Part shown: positions 1 to 7,756 of the stretch, one piece after another | Numbering within the stretch: the stretch's first letter is position 1 | Layout: each line of letters opens with the position of its first letter | Origin: Candidatus Brocadiia bacterium | GTDB taxonomy: Bacteria > Planctomycetota > MHYJ01 > JACQXL01 | Direction of reading: 5' to 3' | Assembly (NCBI GenBank): GCA_020062035.1 | Contig: JAGUXD010000137.1 | Coordinates: 1-12,893, forward strand | Length of the DNA stretch: 12,893 bases | The notes under the pieces: model-generated | Told to the model about the DNA's origin: nothing | The model's input: the letters and a program-made list of their open reading frames with translations, nothing else | Database searches by the model: none | Program-made: the position numbers and the translations under genes

Positions 1-33
1 AGGGTCAAACCGAAATACTCTGAATTGTGTCAT
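1..33 (-). CDS. sdhB: Succinate dehydrogenase/fumarate reductase iron-sulfur subunit, N-terminal fragment (cut by window edge)
   Basis: Eleven codons read MTQFRVFRFDP from the ATG at 33 down to the window edge. The VFRFDP strand is typical of the start of the SdhB/FrdB plant-type ferredoxin domain. The gene lies 64 bases downstream of sdhA on the same strand, exactly where the iron-sulfur subunit is expected. By family knowledge SdhB carries 2Fe-2S, 4Fe-4S and 3Fe-4S clusters and links the flavoprotein to the membrane anchor. None of the cluster cysteines lies inside the window, so the call rests on the short N-terminus and on context. Confidence 0.8.
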   Translation of the reverse strand, partial: MTQFRVFRFDP

Positions 34-49
34 AATCTTTACGATTTTG

Positions 50-81
50 GAATTTGTAAATTCGTCCCGCTAAAGCGGGAC
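50..81. repeat. Compound palindrome between sdhA and sdhB
   Basis: Two adjacent perfect inverted repeats lie in the sdhA-sdhB gap. GAATTT-GT-AAATTC is at 50-63 and GTCCCGC-TAAA-GCGGGAC is at 64-81. The second has a 7-bp GC-rich stem with a 4-base loop. There is no T-run after the stem in the transcribed (minus) direction, so it is not a standard intrinsic terminator. It resembles the TCCCGAT/ATCGGGA palindrome inside priA at 9842-9859, which suggests a dispersed palindromic element. It could also act as an mRNA hairpin between the two cistrons. Confidence 0.7.
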
Positions 82-97
82 AATTCCCAATTCGCCA

Positions 98-1822
98 TTA
101 GTATTTCCGCTCTTCAGGTTGATATTTTGTAATTGTAGCCGCTTTATATTCTAATCTTGGCTCTTCTCTTATCCTATAATAACAAAGGGTGTGTTTAAGG
201 AAATCCTTATCGTTACGATTGGTGAAATCAGAACGAGAGTGCGAGCCCCTGCTTTCTTCCCTTCTTAATGCCCCTAATATAATAGCGAGAGCCACATCTA
301 TATTCGCCTCTAAATCTAAATGAGCAATTATATCATAATTAAATTTGAGTCCTGAAGAAGGTACGCTCAGGTGCTTAAATCTTTCCTTTAACTCCCCAAT
401 TTTATTTAAGGCAATCTTCAGGTCTGGTACGTTCCTGAATATCCCGACATATTTATCCATCGTTTCACTCAGTTGTTTTCTTAACTGAGCGTGTTTTTCT
501 GTGCCTTGTGAATTGATAATCTTCTTGAAATTGGATTCATAGAATTTAGAAAGCGATTGAATAAATGTCGCTGATGCCTGGGTCTGATTTTTATTGGATA
601 GTGAATATTTGGCTGAGGCAAGTCCACTGCGTTTACCGAAGACCAATGTTTCAAGAAGCGAGTTTCCGCCGAGCCGATTTGCGCCGTGGACTGACACACA
701 GGCACATTCGCCAGCCGCATATAAACCGCTGACACAGGTTGCAGAGTGTATATCCGTATCAATTCCGCCCATTGTGTAGTGTTGTACTGGTTGAATCGGC
801 ACTGGCTCTTTGATAATATCTATCCCTAAAAAATCCAGACAAATATCCCTGACGCCGGGTAGTCGTTCCTTAATTTTGGCTTCTCCTAAATGGCGCATAT
901 CTAAATGGACATAGCCAGAACCATCTCTCGCAACAAAGCCCCTACCTTGCTCTATTTCTGTCGCGATAGAACGGGAAACAATATCGCGTGGTGCCAATTC
1001 CATTTTACTCGGTGCATATTTCTGCATAAATCGCTCGCTATCTTTATTAACTAGATGCCCGCCTTCTCCACGACATCCTTCTGTCATCAGGATATGCTTG
1101 TAAATAATTCCGGTTGGATGGAATTGAACAAATTCCATATCTTTAAGAGGCACGCCTGCCCAATAGGTAATCGCCATCCCTAATGCAGTTGAAGTAAGGG
1201 CATTACTTGTCTTTCCGTAAATCCGTCCCGCACCGCCTGTAGCAATAATCACTGCACGAGAAGTAATCGTTTCCAATCGCCCATTGACTAAATTAATACC
1301 CATTACTCCATAACAGGTATTTCTTTCCACAATAACGGATGTAACAAAAAAGTCAGTAAGAATAGGAATAGAGCGTTTTATTGTTTGTTCATAAAGGGTA
1401 TGCAAGATATAGAGTCCTGTTTTATCAGCGCCGTAGCAGGTGCGCGGAAATCCGGCACCACCGAAAGGTCTCTGGGCAATTCGTCCGTCTTCAGTTCTGG
1501 AAAACGGGCAACCCCAATGTTCTAATTCATATATCGTTTCTGGAGCAGACGAAATCATTATCTCTACCGCGTCCTGGTCTGCTAAATAATCACTGCCTTT
1601 TACTGTATCAAAGCAATGTTTCTCAACAGAGTCGTCTTTTCCATCCGGATGATTTCCTAAAGGTGCATTGATACCACCCTGGGCAGCGCCTGAATGCGAC
1701 CTTATCGGGTGCAGTTTAGAAATTATCAGAACACTTGCGCCTTGAGCGTGGGCTTCTATTGCAGCGCGCAGACCAGCCAAACCAGCACCTACTATGACAA
1801 TATCATATTTATTTGTTAACAT
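98..1822 (-). CDS. sdhA: Succinate dehydrogenase/fumarate reductase flavoprotein subunit
   Basis: A 574-residue flavoprotein of complex II, which interconverts succinate and fumarate and passes electrons to the iron-sulfur subunit at the inner face of the membrane. Visible are the N-terminal FAD-binding GAGLAG loop (residues 12-17) and [10 protein letters not shown] at 41-50, whose His43 sits where the covalent FAD histidine lies in the family. Active-site stretches follow: [30 protein letters not shown] and [13 protein letters not shown]. The C-terminal helical domain is complete. The ORF is open further upstream, but [14 protein letters not shown] at 1822 is the usual family start and overlaps the sdhC stop by 7 bases, which implies translational coupling. 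Sequence alone does not separate succinate dehydrogenase from fumarate reductase. Confidence 0.96.
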   Translation of the reverse strand: MLTNKYDIVIVGAGLAGLRAAIEAHAQGASVLIISKLHPIRSHSGAAQGGINAPLGNHPDGKDDSVEKHCFDTVKGSDYLADQDAVEIMISSAPETIYELEHWGCPFSRTEDGRIAQRPFGGAGFPRTCYGADKTGLYILHTLYEQTIKRSIPILTDFFVTSVIVERNTCYGVMGINLVNGRLETITSRAVIIATGGAGRIYGKTSNALTSTALGMAITYWAGVPLKDMEFVQFHPTGIIYKHILMTEGCRGEGGHLVNKDSERFMQKYAPSKMELAPRDIVSRSIATEIEQGRGFVARDGSGYVHLDMRHLGEAKIKERLPGVRDICLDFLGIDIIKEPVPIQPVQHYTMGGIDTDIHSATCVSGLYAAGECACVSVHGANRLGGNSLLETLVFGKRSGLASAKYSLSNKNQTQASATFIQSLSKFYESNFKKIINSQGTEKHAQLRKQLSETMDKYVGIFRNVPDLKIALNKIGELKERFKHLSVPSSGLKFNYDIIAHLDLEANIDVALAIILGALRREESRGSHSRSDFTNRNDKDFLKHTLCYYRIREEPRLEYKAATITKYQPEERKY

Positions 1823-2184
1823 AAGAAAACTACCGCAGTAATACCTACTACAATAACCCAAAGAAACACCACCACCCAGAATAAGACTCTTTGAATTCTG
1901 GTAAAGCGTAAAAAGTCAAGGACGATGATTCTTAATCCATTTATCAGGTGAAAGGTAATAACGCCAATAAGGGCGATTTCTAATATCTTGAAAAGCGGCT
2001 GCTCAAATTGCCCCATCAATTTACCAAAACTGCCCTTGCCCAATATAAAATCACTTCCAAGCACAACGAGATGCAGGAAAATATATCCTGCAAGACAAAT
2101 CCCGGTAATACGATGTAAGATAAAGGCAATCGTTCCTTCGTTGCGATTACGAGAAATATCCTGAACTATAGAAAATATTCTCAT
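1816..2184 (-). CDS. sdhC: Succinate dehydrogenase cytochrome b subunit (membrane anchor C)
   Basis: A 122-residue protein with three hydrophobic segments (about 22-47, 66-90 and 98-121). It has the SdhC signature HRITG at 24-28 and [14 protein letters not shown] at 78-91. His79 with Asp90 and Phe91 matches the H-x10-DF spacing of the SdhC haem ligand region. It would anchor SdhAB and take part in haem b and quinone binding. The ORF extends upstream to 2265, but that part overlaps sdhD. The ATG at 2184 lies 5 bases after the sdhD stop. No Shine-Dalgarno is visible before it, so translation is probably coupled to sdhD. Its end overlaps the sdhA start. Confidence 0.9.
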   Translation of the reverse strand: MRIFSIVQDISRNRNEGTIAFILHRITGICLAGYIFLHLVVLGSDFILGKGSFGKLMGQFEQPLFKILEIALIGVITFHLINGLRIIVLDFLRFTRIQRVLFWVVVFLWVIVVGITAVVFLC

Positions 2185-2189
2185 ATATA

Positions 2190-2531
2190 TTATGTAATCA
2201 CCATAATGCGCCAGGAGAGCATTACCAATATTCCCCATATCAGAGCAACTATGCCTGAGCCCCATAAACCAATAGCCAGGATTATTTTCAATCCCTTACT
2301 TGGTTTATAATCTTCTATAATGCCATATAAACCATTCAAGCCATGGAAAAGGGTGTTGGGTAAGAATAAGAAATAAAATATGAACCAGAAAGGGTCTTGG
2401 AAACGGCCTTGAACCGCCTGATAGTCAAAAGACGAATGGCCTGAGAAATGTAGTGTAATAATATGAAGTATGAGAAACAATACCAGGAAAATCCCTGTCA
2501 GCCGTTGTAATAACCAGCGATAGAAACTCAT
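2190..2531 (-). CDS. sdhD: Succinate dehydrogenase membrane anchor D
   Basis: A 113-residue protein with three membrane segments (about 10-28, 48-70 and 82-107). LQRLTG at 8-13 and FHGLNGLYGIIEDY at 62-75 are conserved anchor motifs. His63 with Asp74 and Tyr75 reproduces the H-x10-DY spacing that marks SdhD, whereas the neighbouring subunit has DF. The ORF opens at 2564, but the ATG at 2531 is preceded on the minus strand by AAGGAAG with 5 bases between, a good ribosome binding site, so this start is chosen. It lies 38 bases after glmS. The order D-C-A-B reverses the common C-D order. Confidence 0.88.
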   Translation of the reverse strand: MSFYRWLLQRLTGIFLVLFLILHIITLHFSGHSSFDYQAVQGRFQDPFWFIFYFLFLPNTLFHGLNGLYGIIEDYKPSKGLKIILAIGLWGSGIVALIWGILVMLSWRIMVIT

Positions 2532-2569
2532 CTCGTCTTCCTTTCCACCTTGCTCGCCAGTCAAGTTGG

Positions 2570-4378
2570 TTATTCCACCGTAACGCTTTTAGCCAGATTC
2601 CTTGGCTGGTCAATTTCCCTTCCTTTTTTTACTGCCGTATAATATGCCAATAATTGTAATGGCACCGCAATAAGAATAGTTGAAAGAATCTCACTTACAT
2701 TTGGGATTTCAATAACCCAGTCAGCGATTCTCTTGATATTCTTATCGCCTTTTGTCGCGATGGCTATTACCACACCGCCACGGGCTTTTATTTCCTGAAT
2801 ATTAGAAAGCATCTTTACATAGACCCTATCTTTGAGGACAATCGCAACAGTCGGGAAAGAACCATCAACGAGTGCCAAAGGGCCGTGTTTCATTTCGCCT
2901 GCGCCGTAACCCTCCGCGTGTGTATAAGAAATTTCTTTCATCTTCAATGCGCCCTCACAGGCACTTGCTAAATTATTCCTGCGTCCGATATACATAAAAT
3001 TATTAACCCGTTTATATGCCTCAGCGCATTTTTCTATCACATCCCTCTCAGACAGGACTTGCTTTATCTTGTCCGGTAATGTCTTTATCTGGTTTAATAA
3101 ACCCCTCTCTACTTTTGGACTAATCGTCTTTTTTGCCTTAGCAAGATAAACCGCAAAAAGTGTCAGTAGCGACAACTGGGCAGTATATGCCTTTGTAGAT
3201 GCAACGCTAATCTCTGGCCCGGCATATGTATATAAAGTAATATCAACTTCTCTGGTTAATGAAGAACCTACTACATTACAAATAGCCATACAGAAGGTGC
3301 CGTGTTCTTTTGCGCATCTTACAGCCGCCAGAGTATCTGCGGTCTCACCTGATTGTGAGACTGCAATTACCAGTGTATTTTTATCCAGAGGTGGAGGAGC
3401 ATAGCGGAACTCACTACCTAAAATCGCATCAGCAGGAACCCTGGCTAATTCTTCAATTGCGTATTTACTTGCTAATGCAACATGCCAGGCAGTTCCACAC
3501 GCAACCAGGACAACACGGTGGACATCCTTGAATTTATTTCTTATCCGCTCAAGTGTTGAATAATGCGGATAATTGACGGTTCTTCTTATTGCCTCTGGTT
3601 GTTCCTCTATCTCTTTGAGCATAAAATGGGCATAACCCTCTTTCTCTGCTGACTGGATATCCCATTTCACACGGTCAATCTGATAATCTTTTTTCTTACC
3701 TCTGAAATCAACAACCTTCATCTGGCACTTATTTATCTGCACCACTTCTTTATCCTTGAGATAAACGACCTTTTTAGTATGTCGCAGAAAAGCCGGCACA
3801 TCTGATGCCAGAAAGGTCTGCTTTTTACCAAGCCCAACTACAAGCGGGCTATATAATCTTGCGCCGATCAGAAGCCCAGGATAATCCGTGAACATAAAGA
3901 CCATAGCAAAACTACCTTCTAATTTATTACAGGATAACCTGACTGCTTTAAGGGGCTCGTGGGTTTTCAGATAATCTTCAACCAGATGCACCACGACCTC
4001 GCTATCAGTCTCAGAAAGGAAGCGGTGCTTCTTTTTAATAAGTTCATTCCTTATTTCCTGATAATTCTCAATAATACCGTTGTGAACAATTGCGACAGAG
4101 CCATCACAAGAGAAAAAAGGATGGGCATTACAAGTAGAAGGCGTCCCGTGTGTTGCCCAGCGGGTATGACCGATACCGGTGTTACCTAAAAATACTTGGT
4201 CTTTTAGAAGTTCTTCTAAATCTGCGATTTTACCAGCAGTCTTTTCGCTCCTGAAAACACCGTTCTCAAGAACAACTATGCCTGCGGAATCGTAGCCGCG
4301 GTATTCCAGACGCTTGAGACCATCAATTAAAATATCGCTTACCGGTTTTTTACTAATACATCCAATAATTCCACACAT
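2570..4378 (-). CDS. glmS: Glutamine-fructose-6-phosphate aminotransferase (isomerizing)
   Basis: A 602-residue enzyme, close to the usual length near 609, that makes glucosamine-6-phosphate from fructose-6-phosphate and glutamine. This is the first step toward UDP-GlcNAc. It begins MCGIIGC, so Cys2 becomes the N-terminal nucleophile of the class II glutaminase domain after Met removal. GHTRWATHG and the SETDSE stretch lie in that domain. Two SIS domains follow, with VSQSGETADT in the first and AEGYGAGEMKHGP in the second, and the C-terminus carries the family DQPRNLAKSVTVE tail. It is the first gene before sdhDCAB, and only 38 bases separate it from sdhD, so read-through into the sdh genes is likely. 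No glmS ribozyme is visible upstream. The mRNA leader appears to be only a few bases. Confidence 0.97.
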   Translation of the reverse strand: MCGIIGCISKKPVSDILIDGLKRLEYRGYDSAGIVVLENGVFRSEKTAGKIADLEELLKDQVFLGNTGIGHTRWATHGTPSTCNAHPFFSCDGSVAIVHNGIIENYQEIRNELIKKKHRFLSETDSEVVVHLVEDYLKTHEPLKAVRLSCNKLEGSFAMVFMFTDYPGLLIGARLYSPLVVGLGKKQTFLASDVPAFLRHTKKVVYLKDKEVVQINKCQMKVVDFRGKKKDYQIDRVKWDIQSAEKEGYAHFMLKEIEEQPEAIRRTVNYPHYSTLERIRNKFKDVHRVVLVACGTAWHVALASKYAIEELARVPADAILGSEFRYAPPPLDKNTLVIAVSQSGETADTLAAVRCAKEHGTFCMAICNVVGSSLTREVDITLYTYAGPEISVASTKAYTAQLSLLTLFAVYLAKAKKTISPKVERGLLNQIKTLPDKIKQVLSERDVIEKCAEAYKRVNNFMYIGRRNNLASACEGALKMKEISYTHAEGYGAGEMKHGPLALVDGSFPTVAIVLKDRVYVKMLSNIQEIKARGGVVIAIATKGDKNIKRIADWVIEIPNVSEILSTILIAVPLQLLAYYTAVKKGREIDQPRNLAKSVTVE

Positions 4379-4391
4379 ATTAGAAAAGACT

Positions 4392-4417
4392 TTTATACTT
4401 TACTACGGATTTGTCAA
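4392..4417 (-). promoter_or_regulatory. Candidate glmS promoter
   Basis: On the minus strand TTGACA (4417-4412) is followed after 14 bases by TATAAA (4397-4392), or after 16 bases by TAAAAG. The 14-base spacer is short for sigma-70. The ATG at 4378 starts 13 bases beyond TATAAA and has no Shine-Dalgarno, so the predicted leader is about 5-6 bases. Confidence 0.45.
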
Positions 4418-4448
4418 GAAAATAACTTATTTGATTAAAACTTGACAA
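4411..4448. repeat. Inverted repeat between divergent glmS and queD promoters
   Basis: TTGTCAAG (4411-4418) and CTTGACAA (4441-4448) form a perfect 8-bp inverted repeat around 22 AT-rich bases. Each arm contains the -35 hexamer of one of the two divergent promoters. A second pair, TACTTTAC (4396-4403) and GTAAAGTA (4460-4467), is nearly concentric. The symmetry may simply reflect two back-to-back promoters, or it may be an operator. Confidence 0.5.
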
Positions 4449-4471
4449 GGTTTTCTGTTGTAAAGTAATAT
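4442..4471 (+). promoter_or_regulatory. queD promoter, predicted leaderless
   Basis: TTGACA (4442-4447), an 18-base spacer and TAATAT (4466-4471) fit sigma-70 well. The queD ATG begins 10 bases after the -10 box with no Shine-Dalgarno between, so transcription should start within a few bases of the ATG. Confidence 0.7.
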
Positions 4472-4481
4472 TATTTACACT

Positions 4482-4850
4482 ATGTTTGAGTTGGTAATAA
4501 AAAGCGATTTTTCTGCGGCTCATAATCTACACGGCTATAAGGGTAAATGTGAAAAATTACACGGTCATAATTACTCTGTAGAAGTTTTTTTACAGCAGGA
4601 GAATCTTGATAAATTTGGTATGTTAATGGATTTTACAATATTAAAGGCACTCTTAGATAAAATACTTTCAGAATACGACCATAAATATCTCAACGACTTA
4701 TCTGATTTTAAGGAGTTAAATCCGACCGCAGAAAATATTGCTTATTTAATCAGCCAGAAATTACGCAAAAAACTGCCTGAAACAATTAAAATAAAAGTAT
4801 GTGTCTGGGAATCTGATAGAACAGGAGGGTGTTATTACGATGTTGTGTGA
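4482..4850 (+). CDS. queD: 6-carboxytetrahydropterin synthase (QueD / PTPS family)
   Basis: A 122-residue member of the 6-pyruvoyl-tetrahydropterin synthase family. The bacterial QueD form converts dihydroneopterin triphosphate to 6-carboxytetrahydropterin for queuosine and other deazapurines. Zinc ligands His14, His27 and His29 are visible in SAAH and KLHGHNY. Cys23 is the catalytic cysteine four residues before HGH, and the DHKYLND and NPTAENIA stretches and Glu110 of WESDRTGG are also conserved. Length is normal. No other queuosine gene is in the window, so a pterin role other than QueD is possible. It is first in a plus-strand run, and its last 11 bases overlap mcsA. Confidence 0.9.
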   Translation: MFELVIKSDFSAAHNLHGYKGKCEKLHGHNYSVEVFLQQENLDKFGMLMDFTILKALLDKILSEYDHKYLNDLSDFKELNPTAENIAYLISQKLRKKLPETIKIKVCVWESDRTGGCYYDVV

Positions 4851-5352
4851 AAAATGCCAGAAGAAGCAGGCATCAGTCCATTTTTCTCATCTGGTCAATA
4901 ATCAGATCGTGCAGGAAGTGCATCTCTGTCAGGATTGCGCCTCAGAAATCTCGCCGCTCCCGGCTAAAATAGGTCCTGATTTACCTGAATTATTAATGAC
5001 GCTAATGGAGCCTATTGTCGGCAGGATGATAAAAGAGATGGGGTCAACTAAATGCCCCTCCTGCGGGATATCATACGCGGACTTTAAGAAATTAGGTCGG
5101 TTTGGCTGTGCTGAAGATTATGAGGTTTTTAAGACAGGAATTGAACAACTGATAGAAAAAATCCACGGCACTACCCAGCATAAAGGCAAGATTCCTTCTC
5201 ATATTTCTAAAACAGTGATTAAAGAAAGCGAACTAAAAAAACTCCAGCGCGAATTAGAAAGATTAGTCAAAGAAGAAAAATTTGAAGAAGCCGCTCAGGT
5301 TCGTGATAAAATTACAGAATTAAGAAAAAGTAGACCTTCTGATACCCAATAG
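4840..5352 (+). CDS. mcsA: McsA, zinc-finger/UVR-domain activator of arginine kinase McsB
   Basis: A 170-residue protein with CxxC pairs at 3/6, 30/33 and 72/75, plus Cys90. A C-terminal UVR motif (about 131-162, ELKKLQRELE... EAAQVRDKI) is also found in UvrB/UvrC and ClpC. In the family McsA binds zinc through its CxxC pairs, binds McsB and activates its arginine kinase activity. The ATG at 4840 is chosen because MLCEKCQ is the family N-terminus and AGGAGG lies at 4823-4828, 11 bases upstream. It overlaps queD by 11 bases and is followed 3 bases later by mcsB, so mcsA and mcsB are co-translated. Confidence 0.93.
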   Translation: MLCEKCQKKQASVHFSHLVNNQIVQEVHLCQDCASEISPLPAKIGPDLPELLMTLMEPIVGRMIKEMGSTKCPSCGISYADFKKLGRFGCAEDYEVFKTGIEQLIEKIHGTTQHKGKIPSHISKTVIKESELKKLQRELERLVKEEKFEEAAQVRDKITELRKSRPSDTQ

Positions 5353-5355
5353 AAT

Positions 5356-6420
5356 ATGGGAATGGTTATGAAAACAGATATTTTTATGACCCAAGTTGGC
5401 GAGTGGCTCAAAGCCACAGGTCCAGAAAGTGATATCGTTATCTCGTCCCGTATTCGTCTAGCCCGGAATCTCAAGGGTTACCCATTTACCAGCATTGCCA
5501 CTAAAGAGCAACTGACGGAAACAGAAACTTATATCAGGGAAAAAATAGAACAAAATAAAATCATTCCATCAATGCTGTATTTTAATCTTAAAGGATTGAC
5601 CCAGATTGAGCGAAATCTTCTGGTGGAGCGGCATCTAATCAGCAAAGACCTTGCCGAGAAAAACAGTGCTCGCGCTTTAGCACTTGATAAAACCGAATCA
5701 ATCAGCATAATGATTAACGAAGAAGACCACCTGCGACTTCAGGTCCTAAAATCAGGACTCCAATTAACAGAAAGTTGGCAGATATTAAACGACTTAGATA
5801 ATAAATTAGAAGAAGTCCTACCTTATGCTTTTTCGTCTCAATTCGGCTATCTGACTGCCTGCCCTACCAATGTCGGAACAGGTATGCGTATATCCATAAT
5901 GCTTCATCTGCCTGGCTTAACTATCACAAAACAGATGGAAAAGGTGTTCCAAACATTAACACGGATTAAATTTATCATTAGAGGTTTATATGGTGAAGGA
6001 ACATACGCGACAGGAGATTTTTATCAGATTGCCAATCAAACATCACTCGGTTATGCGGAAAAAGATGTCATTAATGAAATACATAATATTATTCATGAGG
6101 TAATAAAGTATGAAAGAGCATGGCGAGAGAAATTATTGTTAGACCCGAGCAAACAATTAGAAGACCGTATCTGGCGTGCCTACGGCATACTGCGCTATGG
6201 CTCTTCTATCTCATCACAAGAAATCGCAAGTTACTTATCAGCAATTAGAGTCGGTATCACGCTCGGTTTAATAAAAGATATAGATACCCAAACCCTGAAT
6301 GAGATATTTATATTTTCCCAGCCGGCACATCTTCAGAAGATGCACAATAAAACGCTTAGTGCCTCTGAACGAGATATTACCCGAGCTCAATATGTTAAAA
6401 AGAAATTAAACATCAGATAA
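5356..6420 (+). CDS. mcsB: Protein-arginine kinase McsB
   Basis: A phosphagen-kinase-fold protein (354 residues from the first ATG) that phosphorylates arginines on misfolded proteins and so marks them for ClpCP. SDIVISSRIRLARN (25-38) is the conserved N-terminal nucleotide-binding stretch. CPTNVGTGMR carries the catalytic Cys169, and RDITRA near 339-344 is the C-terminal phosphoarginine-sensing RDxxRA motif. Both key motifs are intact, so the kinase should be active. Starts at 5356, 5362 and 5368 are all possible. The one at 5368 has the best upstream purine stretch (GGGAATGG) and gives 350 residues. The usual partners clpC and ctsR are not in this window. Confidence 0.95.
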   Translation: MGMVMKTDIFMTQVGEWLKATGPESDIVISSRIRLARNLKGYPFTSIATKEQLTETETYIREKIEQNKIIPSMLYFNLKGLTQIERNLLVERHLISKDLAEKNSARALALDKTESISIMINEEDHLRLQVLKSGLQLTESWQILNDLDNKLEEVLPYAFSSQFGYLTACPTNVGTGMRISIMLHLPGLTITKQMEKVFQTLTRIKFIIRGLYGEGTYATGDFYQIANQTSLGYAEKDVINEIHNIIHEVIKYERAWREKLLLDPSKQLEDRIWRAYGILRYGSSISSQEIASYLSAIRVGITLGLIKDIDTQTLNEIFIFSQPAHLQKMHNKTLSASERDITRAQYVKKKLNIR

Positions 6421-6473
6421 ATATTGACAGATTGAGAAAAATAGAATTCCCATAAAATAAGGGGGGTATGAAT

Positions 6474-6662
6474 ATGAAAGCAATAGTAGATAAAGAACTC
6501 TGTTCCGGCTGTGGGCTTTGTGCGGAGACCTGCCCTGATGTGTTTGAACTTACAGATGATAATCTTGTTAAGGTCAAAGCCACGCCAGTGCCCGCAAGTG
6601 CCGAAGGATGTACCAAAGAAGCCGCAGAGGGTTGTCCCTCTGAAGCCATAAAAATTGAGTAG
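6474..6662 (+). CDS. Small [4Fe-4S] ferredoxin
   Basis: A 62-residue cytoplasmic electron carrier. From the ATG at 6474 the cysteines are at 10, 13, 16, 20, 46 and 54, in CSGCGLCAETCP and GCTKEAAEGCP. This is the monocluster layout: Cys10, 13, 16 and 54 should ligate one 4Fe-4S cluster, while Cys20 and Cys46 are remnants of the second cluster and may form a disulfide, as in related ferredoxins. An upstream ATG at 6468 is only 1 base from the G-run, whereas 6474 is 7 bases from AAGGGGGG (6459-6466), so 6474 is preferred. It is 53 bases after mcsB. A TTGACA at 6424-6429 has no well-spaced -10, so a separate promoter is uncertain. Confidence 0.9.
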   Translation: MKAIVDKELCSGCGLCAETCPDVFELTDDNLVKVKATPVPASAEGCTKEAAEGCPSEAIKIE

Positions 6663-6720
6663 CCACCGTGGATAAAGAAAAATTACTTGCCTTGTTAAAT
6701 AAGGCAGTCGTGTTAGTCAA

Positions 6721-7005
6721 ATGGCTTTAGATATTACTAATAACTCTAAAATTATACTGGCTCTATTCAAGAATGAATTCTGTCATACCTGTAACCAAGT
6801 ATCGCCAGTAGCCAGACAAGTTGCCCAACAACATCCTGATAAAATTGATTTGCAAGAAATAGATATTTCCCAAAACCCGGAATTAGCCACGAAATATGAA
6901 GTATTTACTTTACCTACTTTTATTATTATTAAACAAGGACAGGTAATTGAACGAATTAGTGGTTTTATTACAAAAGACAAACTTATTAAGAAACTAAACC
7001 TATAA
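6721..7005 (+). CDS. Thioredoxin-like protein with CHTC active site
   Basis: A 94-residue thioredoxin-fold protein. The redox motif CHTC is at 21-24 after the strand IILALF. The cis-proline is Pro65 in TLPTF, and the C-terminal helix is KDKLIKKL. There is no signal peptide, so it is probably cytoplasmic. Its N-terminus is short compared with classical thioredoxin (about 105 residues), and CHTC differs from CGPC. No Shine-Dalgarno precedes the ATG. A 20-codon frame starting GTG at 6668 overlaps its start and may couple translation. It lies directly before ccdA, so it may be the cytoplasmic electron donor to CcdA; this is inferred from context. Confidence 0.85.
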   Translation: MALDITNNSKIILALFKNEFCHTCNQVSPVARQVAQQHPDKIDLQEIDISQNPELATKYEVFTLPTFIIIKQGQVIERISGFITKDKLIKKLNL

Positions 7006-7017
7006 TTAGGAGGTGTT

Positions 7018-7755
7018 ATGGAACGTTTTTTATCACAATTAAATCAGCATCTACAGAAAGCTTTAGAGACCCAATCTGTTGTTGCTTATGCGATTGTCTT
7101 CCTTGCAGGAGTTCTCACCTCTCTAACACCGTGTGTTTATCCTCTGATTCCTATCATTGCCTCATATGTCGGAAGTAGAGCCGAAAAATCCGTTCTTTAC
7201 AGTTTCTTGGTCTCGGTGTTTTATGTAATTGGACTTGCGCTCACCTTTGCTTTTTTAGGAGTTCTCGCATCAATCAGCGGAAGAATGCTCGGTAATGTCC
7301 AGACAAACCCGTGGATAAATTTCGCAGTCGGTAATCTCTTTATTCTCTTCGGACTTTCTCTGTTAGATGTATTTCATTTCCCGTTCTTAGGCACATTAGG
7401 AGCATCTTCAGGCATATCCAAAACTAAAGGTATCTTTGGTGCGTTATTTTTAGGCATTACTTCCGGCTTCATAGCCGCACCCTGCGTCACGGCAATTATT
7501 CTAACACTTTTAGGATATGTCGCAATGAAACAAAGTATTATTTTTGGCGGTTCTTTATTATTTACTTATGCCATCGGAATGGGGTGTCTTCTTGTTCTGG
7601 TTGGAACATTCAGCGGGATAATCACCGCACTACCTAAAGCAGGCAACTGGATGCTAAATATCCAGAGGGGGTTTGGAGTGATTATTATCTTGGTCGGCGA
7701 ATATTTCTTGATTAAAGCAGGTAAAATGGGATTAGAATTATTTGGATTAATTTAA
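7018..7755 (+). CDS. ccdA: CcdA/DsbD-type transmembrane thiol electron carrier
   Basis: A 245-residue polytopic membrane protein of the DsbD/CcdA family, which moves reducing equivalents from cytoplasmic thioredoxin to thiol proteins outside the membrane. About six hydrophobic segments are visible (roughly 22-48, 58-84, 100-118, 138-166, 173-203 and 215-235). The redox pair is Cys39 in LTPCVYPLIP and Cys156 in AAPCVTA, each next to a proline as in the family. AGGAGG at 7008-7013 is followed by only 4 bases before ATG. It is 12 bases after the thioredoxin gene and 1 base before the TlpA-like gene, and this order fits a complete relay. Confidence 0.94.
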   Translation: MERFLSQLNQHLQKALETQSVVAYAIVFLAGVLTSLTPCVYPLIPIIASYVGSRAEKSVLYSFLVSVFYVIGLALTFAFLGVLASISGRMLGNVQTNPWINFAVGNLFILFGLSLLDVFHFPFLGTLGASSGISKTKGIFGALFLGITSGFIAAPCVTAIILTLLGYVAMKQSIIFGGSLLFTYAIGMGCLLVLVGTFSGIITALPKAGNWMLNIQRGFGVIIILVGEYFLIKAGKMGLELFGLI

Positions 7756-7756
7756 C

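Noticed and set aside
64..81. Intrinsic terminator after sdhA
   Set aside because: The stem is good, but no T-run follows on the transcribed strand and sdhB starts just downstream, so a dispersed palindrome or mRNA hairpin fits better.
4379..4481. glmS ribozyme or riboswitch upstream of glmS
   Set aside because: The region is only about 100 bases to the divergent gene, the predicted leader is a few bases, and no ribozyme-like structure is visible.
6424..6458. Strong promoter before the ferredoxin gene
   Set aside because: TTGACA at 6424 has no -10 box at 16-18 bases; the nearest candidates are at 12 or 23 bases.
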